Source: a virus. Taken from it: a DNA stretch of 36,288 nucleotides. The translations under genes and the position numbers were made by a program. Shown here one piece after another: positions 30,064 through 36,288 of this stretch. The stretch spans positions 1 through 36,288 of IMG/VR virus record IMGVR_UViG_3300025873_000015; one strand, written 5' to 3'. The stretch's first letter is position 1, and every line of letters starts with the position of its first letter. The notes beneath the pieces were generated by a model that was given only the letters and a program-made list of their open reading frames with translations, was not told where the DNA came from and did not search any database.

Positions 30064-31715
30064 TAGAATGCTATCGCAGCCGCCGCTATGGTCGCAACCC
30101 CGCCGATCATGGCAGAGGTGTTGGCACTCTGCGTCGCGGCTTTCGCATTAGCTGCACTGACCTGAGAAGCGTAGTTACTCGACACCAATCCGGCATAATC
30201 GGTATTGGCTATCCCCGTCTGAGGCGATGCCCCGAATTGCGGATTCATAATCTGATTGCCGGACATAAGCGCCGCTGTTTCATTCAGCGGCAGATTCCTG
30301 AGATAGGCGGATTCCTCAATGGCGCGTTGTCGTGCAGCCTGGTCAAGGCCGAATAGCCCTTGCTCCATACCGTAGATTTGCTGCTGTTCAGCGAGGGGAA
30401 TCGCTCTCTGGGTCAGAGCCTCCTGGATTGAACGGTCCCTCTGAGCAGCCTGCGCGTTGAACGATAACTGCTGCATTTGCTGAATTTGGGCCTGCTCTTG
30501 CGCCGGTATTCCCCTTTGCAGCAACTGCTCCTGAACAGACCTATCCCTGGCCGCTGAAGATGCATCGAATTCAGCACCCCGGAGTGCTTGAAGTTCAGCG
30601 GCTTCCTGGATCGGTATTCCTCTCTCGGTCAGACGTTCGCCCGCAGCGTCCGCTCTCGCCTGTCCCTGAAGACCCGAAAGCTGACCCTGATAACCAAGAA
30701 GCTGCCCCTGCTCGGCCCCCGGCAAAGCGCGGAGATAATTCTCCTCTGCAATCGCGTTTTGTCGCGCGGACGTTCCTAATCCGAAAAGGCGCGACTGTTC
30801 TGCGCCACCGGCCTGGATCGCAGCATTCTGGGCGGTTTGATAAGCGTCAGTCCGGCCTCTATAGAAATCATCCATCGCGCCGGAAAACGCCTGTGTCCCG
30901 CGAGCAATGCCGGAATTGGCGAGCTTGGTCTCCATTTCCTGCATTTCGCCGGCAAACTTCGGATCAAGCCTTGACGCATATTGTCCATAAACCGAATCAA
31001 TAACTTGCTGGCGAGCCGCAGAATCGGCAGCAGGGGCGGCAGGGGCGGCAGAGTAGTCAAAAGGAGTGCCATAGGCGTCGGTTGCGGTCTGGACCGCACT
31101 CTCCGCACCCGCCGTCCCGAATGAGGCGGGGAGTCCGGCATAATTGAACGGCTGGTCCATGCCAGCCTCGGCTCTGTTTGCCGCCTCTGTTATCTCGCTG
31201 GTTGATGGAGCGGTGCCGCCTAAATCGAATGGAGTTTCGATAGACCCTGCGGCAGCAGCAGCAGCGCCGGTTACCCCGGCGGCAGAGGGCGCATCAGGGC
31301 GACCCACATAGTCGAAATCGCTCCCGACAGCCTGTCTGGCGCGATCAGCAGCGGTGCGAACGCCAGCCGTGGTGCCGGGATCGACGAGTCCTTCGTAAGT
31401 GAAAGGGTCTTCCAGAGCAGTTCCGACGCGCCCGACTTGAGAAACAGCGACATCATTCAACGCATTTATGACAGCGTTCTGCTTGTCAACAATCGACTGT
31501 TGTGCCGGGTCGAGCGTGGTTGTACGAGCATATTGCTGAATGCCGTCTTCGACTTCGCCTCTTTTTGTATATAACGAAGACCCGTAAGGAGTATATTCGT
31601 CAATCATATTCAGCTTCGCCTGGGCGATAGCTGTTTCCTTGTTTGCAGCAGCCTGCGCGGCAGCGGTCTTCGCTGGATCAGGAGGGGGTGGCGGTGATGG
31701 TGCTGATTTACCCAT
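30063..31715 (-). CDS. Repeat-rich internal virion protein (550 aa)
   Basis: The opening MGKSAPSPPPPPDPAKTAAA is typical of a virion protein class in marine podoviruses (from memory). About residues 100-230 hold five repeats of roughly 30 aa with an F(D/N/T)Y or PFD core (PFTYEGL, DFDYVGR, PFDLGG, PFNYAGL, PFDYSAA). About 310-490 hold repeats of roughly 35 aa with the pattern RxIPxxExxQ (ERGIPIQEAAEL, QRGIPAQEQAQI, QRAIPLAEQQQI). The end (MIGGVATIAAAAIAF) is hydrophobic and may insert in a membrane during DNA ejection. Confidence 0.7.
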   Translation of the reverse strand: MGKSAPSPPPPPDPAKTAAAQAAANKETAIAQAKLNMIDEYTPYGSSLYTKRGEVEDGIQQYARTTTLDPAQQSIVDKQNAVINALNDVAVSQVGRVGTALEDPFTYEGLVDPGTTAGVRTAADRARQAVGSDFDYVGRPDAPSAAGVTGAAAAAAGSIETPFDLGGTAPSTSEITEAANRAEAGMDQPFNYAGLPASFGTAGAESAVQTATDAYGTPFDYSAAPAAPAADSAARQQVIDSVYGQYASRLDPKFAGEMQEMETKLANSGIARGTQAFSGAMDDFYRGRTDAYQTAQNAAIQAGGAEQSRLFGLGTSARQNAIAEENYLRALPGAEQGQLLGYQGQLSGLQGQARADAAGERLTERGIPIQEAAELQALRGAEFDASSAARDRSVQEQLLQRGIPAQEQAQIQQMQQLSFNAQAAQRDRSIQEALTQRAIPLAEQQQIYGMEQGLFGLDQAARQRAIEESAYLRNLPLNETAALMSGNQIMNPQFGASPQTGIANTDYAGLVSSNYASQVSAANAKAATQSANTSAMIGGVATIAAAAIAF

Positions 31716-32139
31716 TTATCCATTTCTCCGCATTTTCAGGGTACAGGCCATATGTACACGCTGATGTGCCGTCTTTGGCCGCGTATGGGTGGACTCCCTC
31801 TAACATGAAGCCCAGGCCCGTCATGAACTTTCGGGCCTTCTTGTTCGATTTCGTGGTGATTGCTGTCATCCGCTTAACGCCCAGTTGGATAAACGGGTAA
31901 GAAAGGATTCCCCGTATATTTCCCGGCGTGGCCCATCTGTTACTTTGGGTCGCGGTCACAAGAGTAATTTCAATGTCATTTTGCCGATAATTGTGGAAGA
32001 TAGCAACCCCCACGATATCGCCGTCATCTGAAGACATCCCGATTGCCGTCAGCGGCCTTGAAAGCGGAGCGCAATCAGGGAAATGCTCCTCTGCCCACGC
32101 CGCTAATTCATCATCACGGCCACAGACCAATGCTGTCAC
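31708..32139 (-). CDS. GNAT-family acetyltransferase-like protein (143 aa)
   Basis: GTG 32139 is the likely start: it overlaps the preceding TGA as GTGA and has AGGGGAG upstream. The region ITLVTATQSNRWATPGNIRG, then YPFIQLGVKRMTAITTKSNK and ARKFMTGLGFMLEGV, follows the GNAT fold pattern (strand 4, acetyl-CoA loop, helix 3, then N-x-x-A-x-x-F/L-x-x-x-L-G-F). The family transfers acetyl groups to amines. Here it may modify a host or virion protein. It is inserted between virion genes. Confidence 0.65.
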   Translation of the reverse strand: MTALVCGRDDELAAWAEEHFPDCAPLSRPLTAIGMSSDDGDIVGVAIFHNYRQNDIEITLVTATQSNRWATPGNIRGILSYPFIQLGVKRMTAITTKSNKKARKFMTGLGFMLEGVHPYAAKDGTSACTYGLYPENAEKWING

Positions 32140-33677
32140 AAGGGACTCCCCTGCTGCCAGATCATATCGTAGGCAGTGAATGACAACGTGATGGAATTCG
32201 TATTCCCGCGAATTGTGGGAGAGGCACAATCTCCTATGCCCAAAACGGTCGTCCACGCGGCAGTCGTGATCGTGTCAGCCCAATACGACTCATCCCACTT
32301 TGAAACGTCCCATGTCGCAGCGGCAAGTTCCGGGGTGGTCGGAATATTCGTCGGATTGATATTCGAGAAATCAAGATTCAAATCGACAGCGAATGCGGGC
32401 GCTCCATTCGTCGTGAAATGGGGTCTGCACAGCGTGAAAATCTTCTGGCTTCCCCTCGACCCGTAATAAGAAAACGCCGGTCGTATTTTCCAATCTATAT
32501 TGGCGGAATTATCGCTGACCCCGGTATCAGCCTTGTATATCACGCCACCATCTTGTGCGCCGAAATACAGATCACCATTGAATAATGACCAGCAGGCGGC
32601 ATTCTGCCCTGTGAATTTACACCACGCCCCCGTCTGGGTATTGACGATATATTGCACGGATTCCGTGGTGGATAGAGGGATATTAAAAAGAGAATACGAA
32701 CCTTGAGGATAATGGATAGATTGCCATCCAAAGACCGTCGAATACGCCCTGGAAGATGCCAGGAATTCATTCTGGATATTTGTAGTAACTGCCTGCCCGA
32801 GACTGCCAACCTGATCAATCGGCAGGAAAGTGGCTAGAGATATCGCGCCGTCCTGGGTCGTTACAATAAGATCGGCCCCGACTTTCTCAATGCATCGACG
32901 CCCGATTGGCTTTCCGATGTTAAATACGCCGACAAGATTCCAGGCATCCGCGCTAGACGGATCATTTCCAGAATATATGATGCACTCGCCTTCACTGGTG
33001 ATGGCGACGAATAGATCATCCGGCCCGGCACCGCCGTCGCGCGTCCACGATCCAATGGCCTGGAGATAACCGCCTTTCCTGCATATGCCGCCTATATCGA
33101 ATGTGGCGACGGTTCCAGCCACCGAAACCACCGGCAAATAGCCGAAAATCAGACTGTCATTGAAGACGAAAAACAGGCGTCTTTGATGGGTTGCGACATG
33201 GACGATATCTGTCGCCGTGACGCTCGCCAGACTCGGAGTTGTGAAAGCACTGCCGTTATAATAAATCGGGGCGTCCGCGCCGTTGACCATGAACAGGAAA
33301 TTACCGCCGGATGTGCCAAACATCGTTGTTTGCCATCTGGCGTTCGATTTACCCGTCGCGATGGATGTAGAGGCACCTTCGGCGGAAGAATCATAGATCA
33401 CCGATCCAGCCGCAGATAACAGTTTCCGGGTAACCGGACCGGCATACTCCACCAGAGTCTCGACAGCCGCTGACCCGTTGCCGGTTGAGTGGGACAGAAA
33501 ACCGGACCTGAGATCGCAGCTTGTCAGATTCGGGAATATATTCTCCAACTCGACCGCGAAATCTTCCGGCATATTTGCCAGAGAATCTCGCACGTTCCAG
33601 CCCCGGACAGGTGCCGGAATACTCCCACTTTGGGAGGTTCCGGTCTTTCTGGAATTGTCGAGGAGAGGCTGGAGCAT
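32136..33677 (-). CDS. Beta-rich tail nozzle / stabilisation-like protein (513 aa)
   Basis: The early motif SIPAPVRGWNVRDSLANMP followed by AVELENIFPNLTSCDLRSGF is characteristic of a phage virion family resembling P22-type stabilisation/nozzle proteins. The rest consists of repeated beta strands of propeller type (GNFLFMVNGADAPIYYNG, DLFVAITSEGECIIYSG, GVIYKADTG). It should lie at the tail end below the adaptor. Strong homology is not evident by eye, so tail-tubular-B-like is an alternative name. Confidence 0.7.
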   Translation of the reverse strand: MLQPLLDNSRKTGTSQSGSIPAPVRGWNVRDSLANMPEDFAVELENIFPNLTSCDLRSGFLSHSTGNGSAAVETLVEYAGPVTRKLLSAAGSVIYDSSAEGASTSIATGKSNARWQTTMFGTSGGNFLFMVNGADAPIYYNGSAFTTPSLASVTATDIVHVATHQRRLFFVFNDSLIFGYLPVVSVAGTVATFDIGGICRKGGYLQAIGSWTRDGGAGPDDLFVAITSEGECIIYSGNDPSSADAWNLVGVFNIGKPIGRRCIEKVGADLIVTTQDGAISLATFLPIDQVGSLGQAVTTNIQNEFLASSRAYSTVFGWQSIHYPQGSYSLFNIPLSTTESVQYIVNTQTGAWCKFTGQNAACWSLFNGDLYFGAQDGGVIYKADTGVSDNSANIDWKIRPAFSYYGSRGSQKIFTLCRPHFTTNGAPAFAVDLNLDFSNINPTNIPTTPELAAATWDVSKWDESYWADTITTAAWTTVLGIGDCASPTIRGNTNSITLSFTAYDMIWQQGSPL

Positions 33678-33681
33678 TTAC

Positions 33682-34041
33682 TTAATATCCCAGACCTTGA
33701 CCACTCAACACGCCCCTCATGCGGCGTCGGTTTTCTTCCTCCGGGAGGATGCCTCCTATTCCAGACGAAGAGCCGAGAGTTGCACCTGGAATATTAGGAG
33801 AAGCGCCCATTTGCCCAAGAGGCAGACCGCGAGTAGGAACATCTATAGAACCAGTAAAACCAGTATCGCCTATTGAGCCACTACCTTCAGCGCCCTGAAT
33901 CGCCTCTATTATTGCCGTGAATTTTGCCGCTTCATCACCTGTAATAGGAATACCAAGCTCGTGCGTAAATTCTTGAAACACTCTCGGTGTCAGTTGTCCC
34001 GGTGTCATTTGCCCCGGAATTTCTTCTGGAAAGTCATACAT
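33682..34041 (-). CDS. Small virion-region protein, Gly-rich tail (119 aa)
   Basis: ATG 34041 is chosen because AAGAAAGGG at the end of the methyltransferase gene is correctly placed, while a longer open frame would overlap that gene. The N-terminal half reads MYDFPEEIPGQMTPGQLTPR and is acidic; the second half is Gly/Ser/Pro-rich (GSGSIGDTGFTGS). It is unrecognised and lies directly before the nozzle-like gene. Confidence 0.65.
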   Translation of the reverse strand: MYDFPEEIPGQMTPGQLTPRVFQEFTHELGIPITGDEAAKFTAIIEAIQGAEGSGSIGDTGFTGSIDVPTRGLPLGQMGASPNIPGATLGSSSGIGGILPEEENRRRMRGVLSGQGLGY

Positions 34042-34045
34042 AACA

Positions 34046-34690
34046 TTACCCTTTCTTGATGAAACGCCAAATGGCTGGCGATGTGCCGCCGAAGAACTTC
34101 TCATAATCATCGCCTAGAATTTGTTCTCCGTAGGAACCACTATCGAACGGCTCCATATAATAATCCAGATCGAACCCGATGGAAGCCGATTCCATATGCT
34201 CTCTGGGCCATACGGTATAGCTTACGTCTTCCATAATCTTATTATTCCCTGATTTCCTGATCATGTCATATATGAAAAGTATGCCCCCCGGCCTGAGAAT
34301 CCTACGCGCTTCAGCCATTGCCTCGGCTTGGTCTTCGTGGCCGATTGAGAAACAGAAAAGAACCGCATCGAATGACCCATCGGGTTCCGGGACATTCAGG
34401 AAATTACATGCATATTGCTGCATTGCCGGGTCTGCATAGAGAAGCTGCGCTTCGCTTATATTCACCAAACAAAAAGAAAGGTCGGGACGTAACTGCTTGA
34501 AAGTCCGCGCCACCTCGCCAATCCCGCATCCTAAATCCGCCACCCTCGCACCGAAGGGCAACTCGGCCCATCTCTCCAATCGTTTAAGATGATCGAACTC
34601 ACCGTCGGCGAAACGATGTATCTGCAAAACTCTGATGTTCTTTTTCACAAAGTCGTCAGTAACGGCAGCGAGTTGATCCAGATTTATCAC
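34046..34690 (-). CDS. Class I SAM-dependent methyltransferase (214 aa)
   Basis: Motif I VADLGCGIGEVA binds S-adenosylmethionine. Later FDAVLFCFSIGHEDQ (post-II/IV region) and ARRILRPGGILFIYD are typical of UbiE/small-molecule methyltransferases rather than DNA methyltransferases, since no NPPY or PPC motif is present. GTG 34690 overlaps the AdoMet decarboxylase stop as GTGA, so the two AdoMet-using enzymes are coupled. The substrate is unknown. Confidence 0.8.
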   Translation of the reverse strand: MINLDQLAAVTDDFVKKNIRVLQIHRFADGEFDHLKRLERWAELPFGARVADLGCGIGEVARTFKQLRPDLSFCLVNISEAQLLYADPAMQQYACNFLNVPEPDGSFDAVLFCFSIGHEDQAEAMAEARRILRPGGILFIYDMIRKSGNNKIMEDVSYTVWPREHMESASIGFDLDYYMEPFDSGSYGEQILGDDYEKFFGGTSPAIWRFIKKG

Positions 34691-35055
34691 CAATCGCCCC
34701 TTTCAAAGTATCTCATCTTCACTTCTTCAGGTCTGAAAAAGTCGTCTATAACATCAGCCGCCACATCCGTATCGTATTCCTTACAACTGAAAATATCGAT
34801 GTAACAATCACCGGTTTTGTCTGAAAAATGCCCGGTGATATTGCTGGTTTCGATCATCTGGCAGAAGCTGTATCCAGCCGCATCCGCGTCATGTGTCGCA
34901 AAGTGAGCGATCATCGGTTCACCATACGATTTCATATCGATAGCCGAGACGATTTCATTGATAAATTCCCGGATATTTTCCTCACTTGTTACCCTCTCAA
35001 TCGGGCAGGATTGGCAATCGAACAGCGCATGGTATCCCCATGACACTATGCCCAA
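34687..35055 (-). CDS. speD: S-adenosylmethionine decarboxylase-like proenzyme (122 aa)
   Basis: The enzyme would decarboxylate AdoMet to supply aminopropyl groups for spermidine. Aligned by eye to the prokaryotic 1b enzyme, the catalytic residues are all present: Ser71 (pyruvoyl precursor), His76 and Cys91, with the exact spacings ETSNITGH and CYIDIFSC. The residue before the cleavage Ser is Thr rather than the usual Glu. Length matches the small SpeH-like enzymes. The start is TTG 35055 or GTG 35046 (numbering from TTG). It overlaps the adaptor gene and is coupled to the methyltransferase. Confidence 0.78.
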   Translation of the reverse strand: MGIVSWGYHALFDCQSCPIERVTSEENIREFINEIVSAIDMKSYGEPMIAHFATHDADAAGYSFCQMIETSNITGHFSDKTGDCYIDIFSCKEYDTDVAADVIDDFFRPEEVKMRYFERGDW

Positions 35056-35744
35056 CTGCCCTCTGGGATATAGACTCCCCTTGCGGCAGTGTTACCGGAA
35101 ATCATGTCAAGAACTTTCCTACCACCCGCGCGTGAGGTTTCGTTCGCCAGCTTCTGCTCGTAGGAGCGGAAATCTTCCGAATAGTCCAACCCGTTCTTTT
35201 TCTTGAATCTCCAGACAACACCCAATTCCATGAGATTCTCGTCTAGAACACCGACATCCGTATCCGCCGCCCACGCCGATTGATTCGTACCCCCGGCAGA
35301 TTGACAGAAATATGTGGACTGATATTCAAACACCCATGTATTGCCCGCAGAGGGCGCTGGGTAGGCGTAGAGCTTCCCGCCGAATATCCTGTAGCTGGGG
35401 TAAGGCCCGGTCGCTGTGCGGGCCTTTAAAGCCTGCCACTCAATAGGCGACAACGGCCCGGTCACCGGCTGCGTCAACGTCCGGTCCCAGAACGTCGAAC
35501 TGGTGATGTAGGAAAAGCCCGGCGCAAGCGTTGTCATGACGCCCTGGAGTTCCGCCGCGAGGCTGGTGTGAGTGACTTCGATCTGGGTCGCAGGCCATGA
35601 ATAACGGTCTAGCACTTCCCGCCCTTCGGTCTGCGCCAGGGACAGCAAAGTCCTGATATTCTGGTCAACCGAAGCGATCACAACAGACGGGCGCGTCAAA
35701 CCAATTGTATCGGATGCGTTCTGGACAATGGTTAAAAGCGTCAT
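35046..35744 (-). CDS. Head-tail adaptor / tail tubular A-like protein (232 aa)
   Basis: The N-terminal helices (TIVQNASDTIGLTRPSVV, LLSLAQTEGREVLDRYSWP) and later beta segments with IFGGKLYAYPAPSAG and WVFEYQSTY are the usual features of gp11/P22 gp4-like adaptors that bind under the portal. It lies between the 203-aa head protein and the AdoMet decarboxylase, with the nozzle-like gene four genes on. Its ATG directly follows the preceding stop. Confidence 0.75.
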   Translation of the reverse strand: MTLLTIVQNASDTIGLTRPSVVIASVDQNIRTLLSLAQTEGREVLDRYSWPATQIEVTHTSLAAELQGVMTTLAPGFSYITSSTFWDRTLTQPVTGPLSPIEWQALKARTATGPYPSYRIFGGKLYAYPAPSAGNTWVFEYQSTYFCQSAGGTNQSAWAADTDVGVLDENLMELGVVWRFKKKNGLDYSEDFRSYEQKLANETSRAGGRKVLDMISGNTAARGVYIPEGSWA

Positions 35745-36288
35745 CTATTCCTCTTTTCTCGGCCTGCCACGCTTTTTAGGGGCATTCTCAAGACGCTCCA
35801 GCAAATCTTCGATCTGGCGGTCTTTCTTGTTAATAGCCTCGACCAGGGATTCCATTTTGATCTTCAGCGATGCCACTTCTTCTGAAGCCTTATTGCTCTC
35901 AGCAGAGTCCAGATAGGATTTCGCCTTCTCGACCATCGCAACGCCGCCCATGCCCAGTTTACGGATTGTATCGGCGTTGGCCGAAGCTAAATCCTGAATG
36001 GTGCGAATTGTGGCGTTTTGGCATGTTTTCAACTGCGCGGGCGTCACGCCCGGCCAGTTCTTCAAATCAGTTCCGTTCACGGGAGCCTCGCGGCCCTCTT
36101 TCCACGCTTCATATGCGGTGAAAGCGAACGGCGATGGCGGTTTGCGCCGGTTGTCGCCGTGTCGCCACTCATGGAGTAATGAGTCTGTGATCTGCTTATC
36201 GACCACCAATCCGCCGCCCGGCATCGTGATGATAGCGAATTCGACATCCTTGAAAATCGGCATTCCTTGAGCAATGGTCTGCTCACGG
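35745..36288 (-). CDS. C-terminal part of the 203-aa head/tail-region protein (continues at 93-1)
   Basis: This is the continuation of the gene that starts at ATG 93. The frame is open to 36288 and reads REQTIAQG before Met (36263), matching the residues at 24-1. A start at 36263 would lack a ribosome binding site. The protein has an N-terminal alpha/beta part (FAIITMPGGGLVVDKQITD), a helix-hairpin-helix-like section (GVTPAQLKTCQNATIRTIQDLA), a coiled coil (about 175-195 of the joined protein) and a basic end, KKRGRPRKEE, with an AT-hook-like GRP core. Confidence 0.75.
   Translation of the reverse strand, partial: REQTIAQGMPIFKDVEFAIITMPGGGLVVDKQITDSLLHEWRHGDNRRKPPSPFAFTAYEAWKEGREAPVNGTDLKNWPGVTPAQLKTCQNATIRTIQDLASANADTIRKLGMGGVAMVEKAKSYLDSAESNKASEEVASLKIKMESLVEAINKKDRQIEDLLERLENAPKKRGRPRKEE
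36264..36288. repeat. Right copy of the terminal overlap (circular junction)
   Basis: This is the counterpart of positions 1-25, identical at 22 of 25 bases, with three silent differences in the shared reading frame. See the left copy for the individual positions. Confidence 0.75.

Noticed and set aside
32136-32256. Longer start for the GNAT-like gene (ATG at 32256)
   Set aside because: It would overlap the nozzle-like gene by about 120 bases and adds residues without GNAT character. GTG 32139 has a good ribosome binding site and stop-start overlap.
1-36288. Prophage or temperate lifestyle with integrase and attachment site
   Set aside because: No integrase, recombinase, CI-like repressor or tRNA-like attachment site was seen. 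The Cro-like protein alone does not establish lysogeny.
1-36288. tRNA genes, CRISPR arrays, insertion sequences
   Set aside because: No cloverleaf-like stretch with conserved T-loop, no regularly spaced repeats, and no transposase motifs were found by eye.

Overview
The window reads as one tailed double-stranded DNA bacteriophage genome of about 36.3 kb, apparently complete. The virion genes are podovirus-like: terminase, a large portal, scaffold, capsid, head-tail adaptor, a beta-rich nozzle-like protein, internal virion (ejection) proteins and a fibre. I see no tape measure, sheath or tail tube gene. A spanin pair with an outer-membrane lipoprotein and two Sec-exported proteins indicate a Gram-negative host. 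Base composition is mid-50s percent G+C by eye, with AT-richer islands. The accessory set (AdoMet decarboxylase, PAPS-reductase-like protein, DUF669/Sak4-type recombination genes) resembles marine phages of alphaproteobacteria, but that host assignment is inference.

The two ends of the window are the same 25 bp of one gene (1-25 and 36264-36288). They differ at three positions, all silent third-codon positions, so the map closes into a circle of about 36,263 bp. On that circle there are two transcription units. They leave one divergent control region (11293-11404) and meet at one terminator (17880-17906). The control region carries two fully overlapping promoters. Its leftward side begins with a 54-aa Cro-like protein. 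I see no CI-type repressor and no integrase.

The rightward unit (11405-17861) holds small unknown proteins, then a recombination and DNA-processing set: a Sak4-like ATPase, a companion protein, a DUF669 ssDNA-binding-like protein, a RecB/Cas4-like nuclease with a probable Fe-S cluster, a C5-methyltransferase-like protein, an SF2 helicase, a VRR-NUC nuclease and three small proteins. The leftward unit begins with cro and a Toprim-primase/RepA-type helicase. It continues with a ParB-like protein, a TET-associated-type glycosyltransferase (candidate DNA base modification), small and large terminase, portal, scaffold, capsid and decoration protein.

Continuing leftward across the junction come a 203-aa head/tail protein, an adaptor, an AdoMet decarboxylase, a SAM methyltransferase, a nozzle-like protein and a GNAT acetyltransferase. 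Three ejection-type proteins follow, interrupted by a PAPS-reductase-like gene, then the fibre and a glycine-rich adhesin candidate. The unit ends with a cluster of exported and membrane proteins, including an EF-hand membrane protein and a holin-like protein, the embedded spanins and a T4-type lysozyme.

No DNA polymerase, RNA polymerase, tRNA, IS element or CRISPR was found. Replication probably uses the phage primase-helicase with the host polymerase. No stretch longer than 300 bases lacks a gene.
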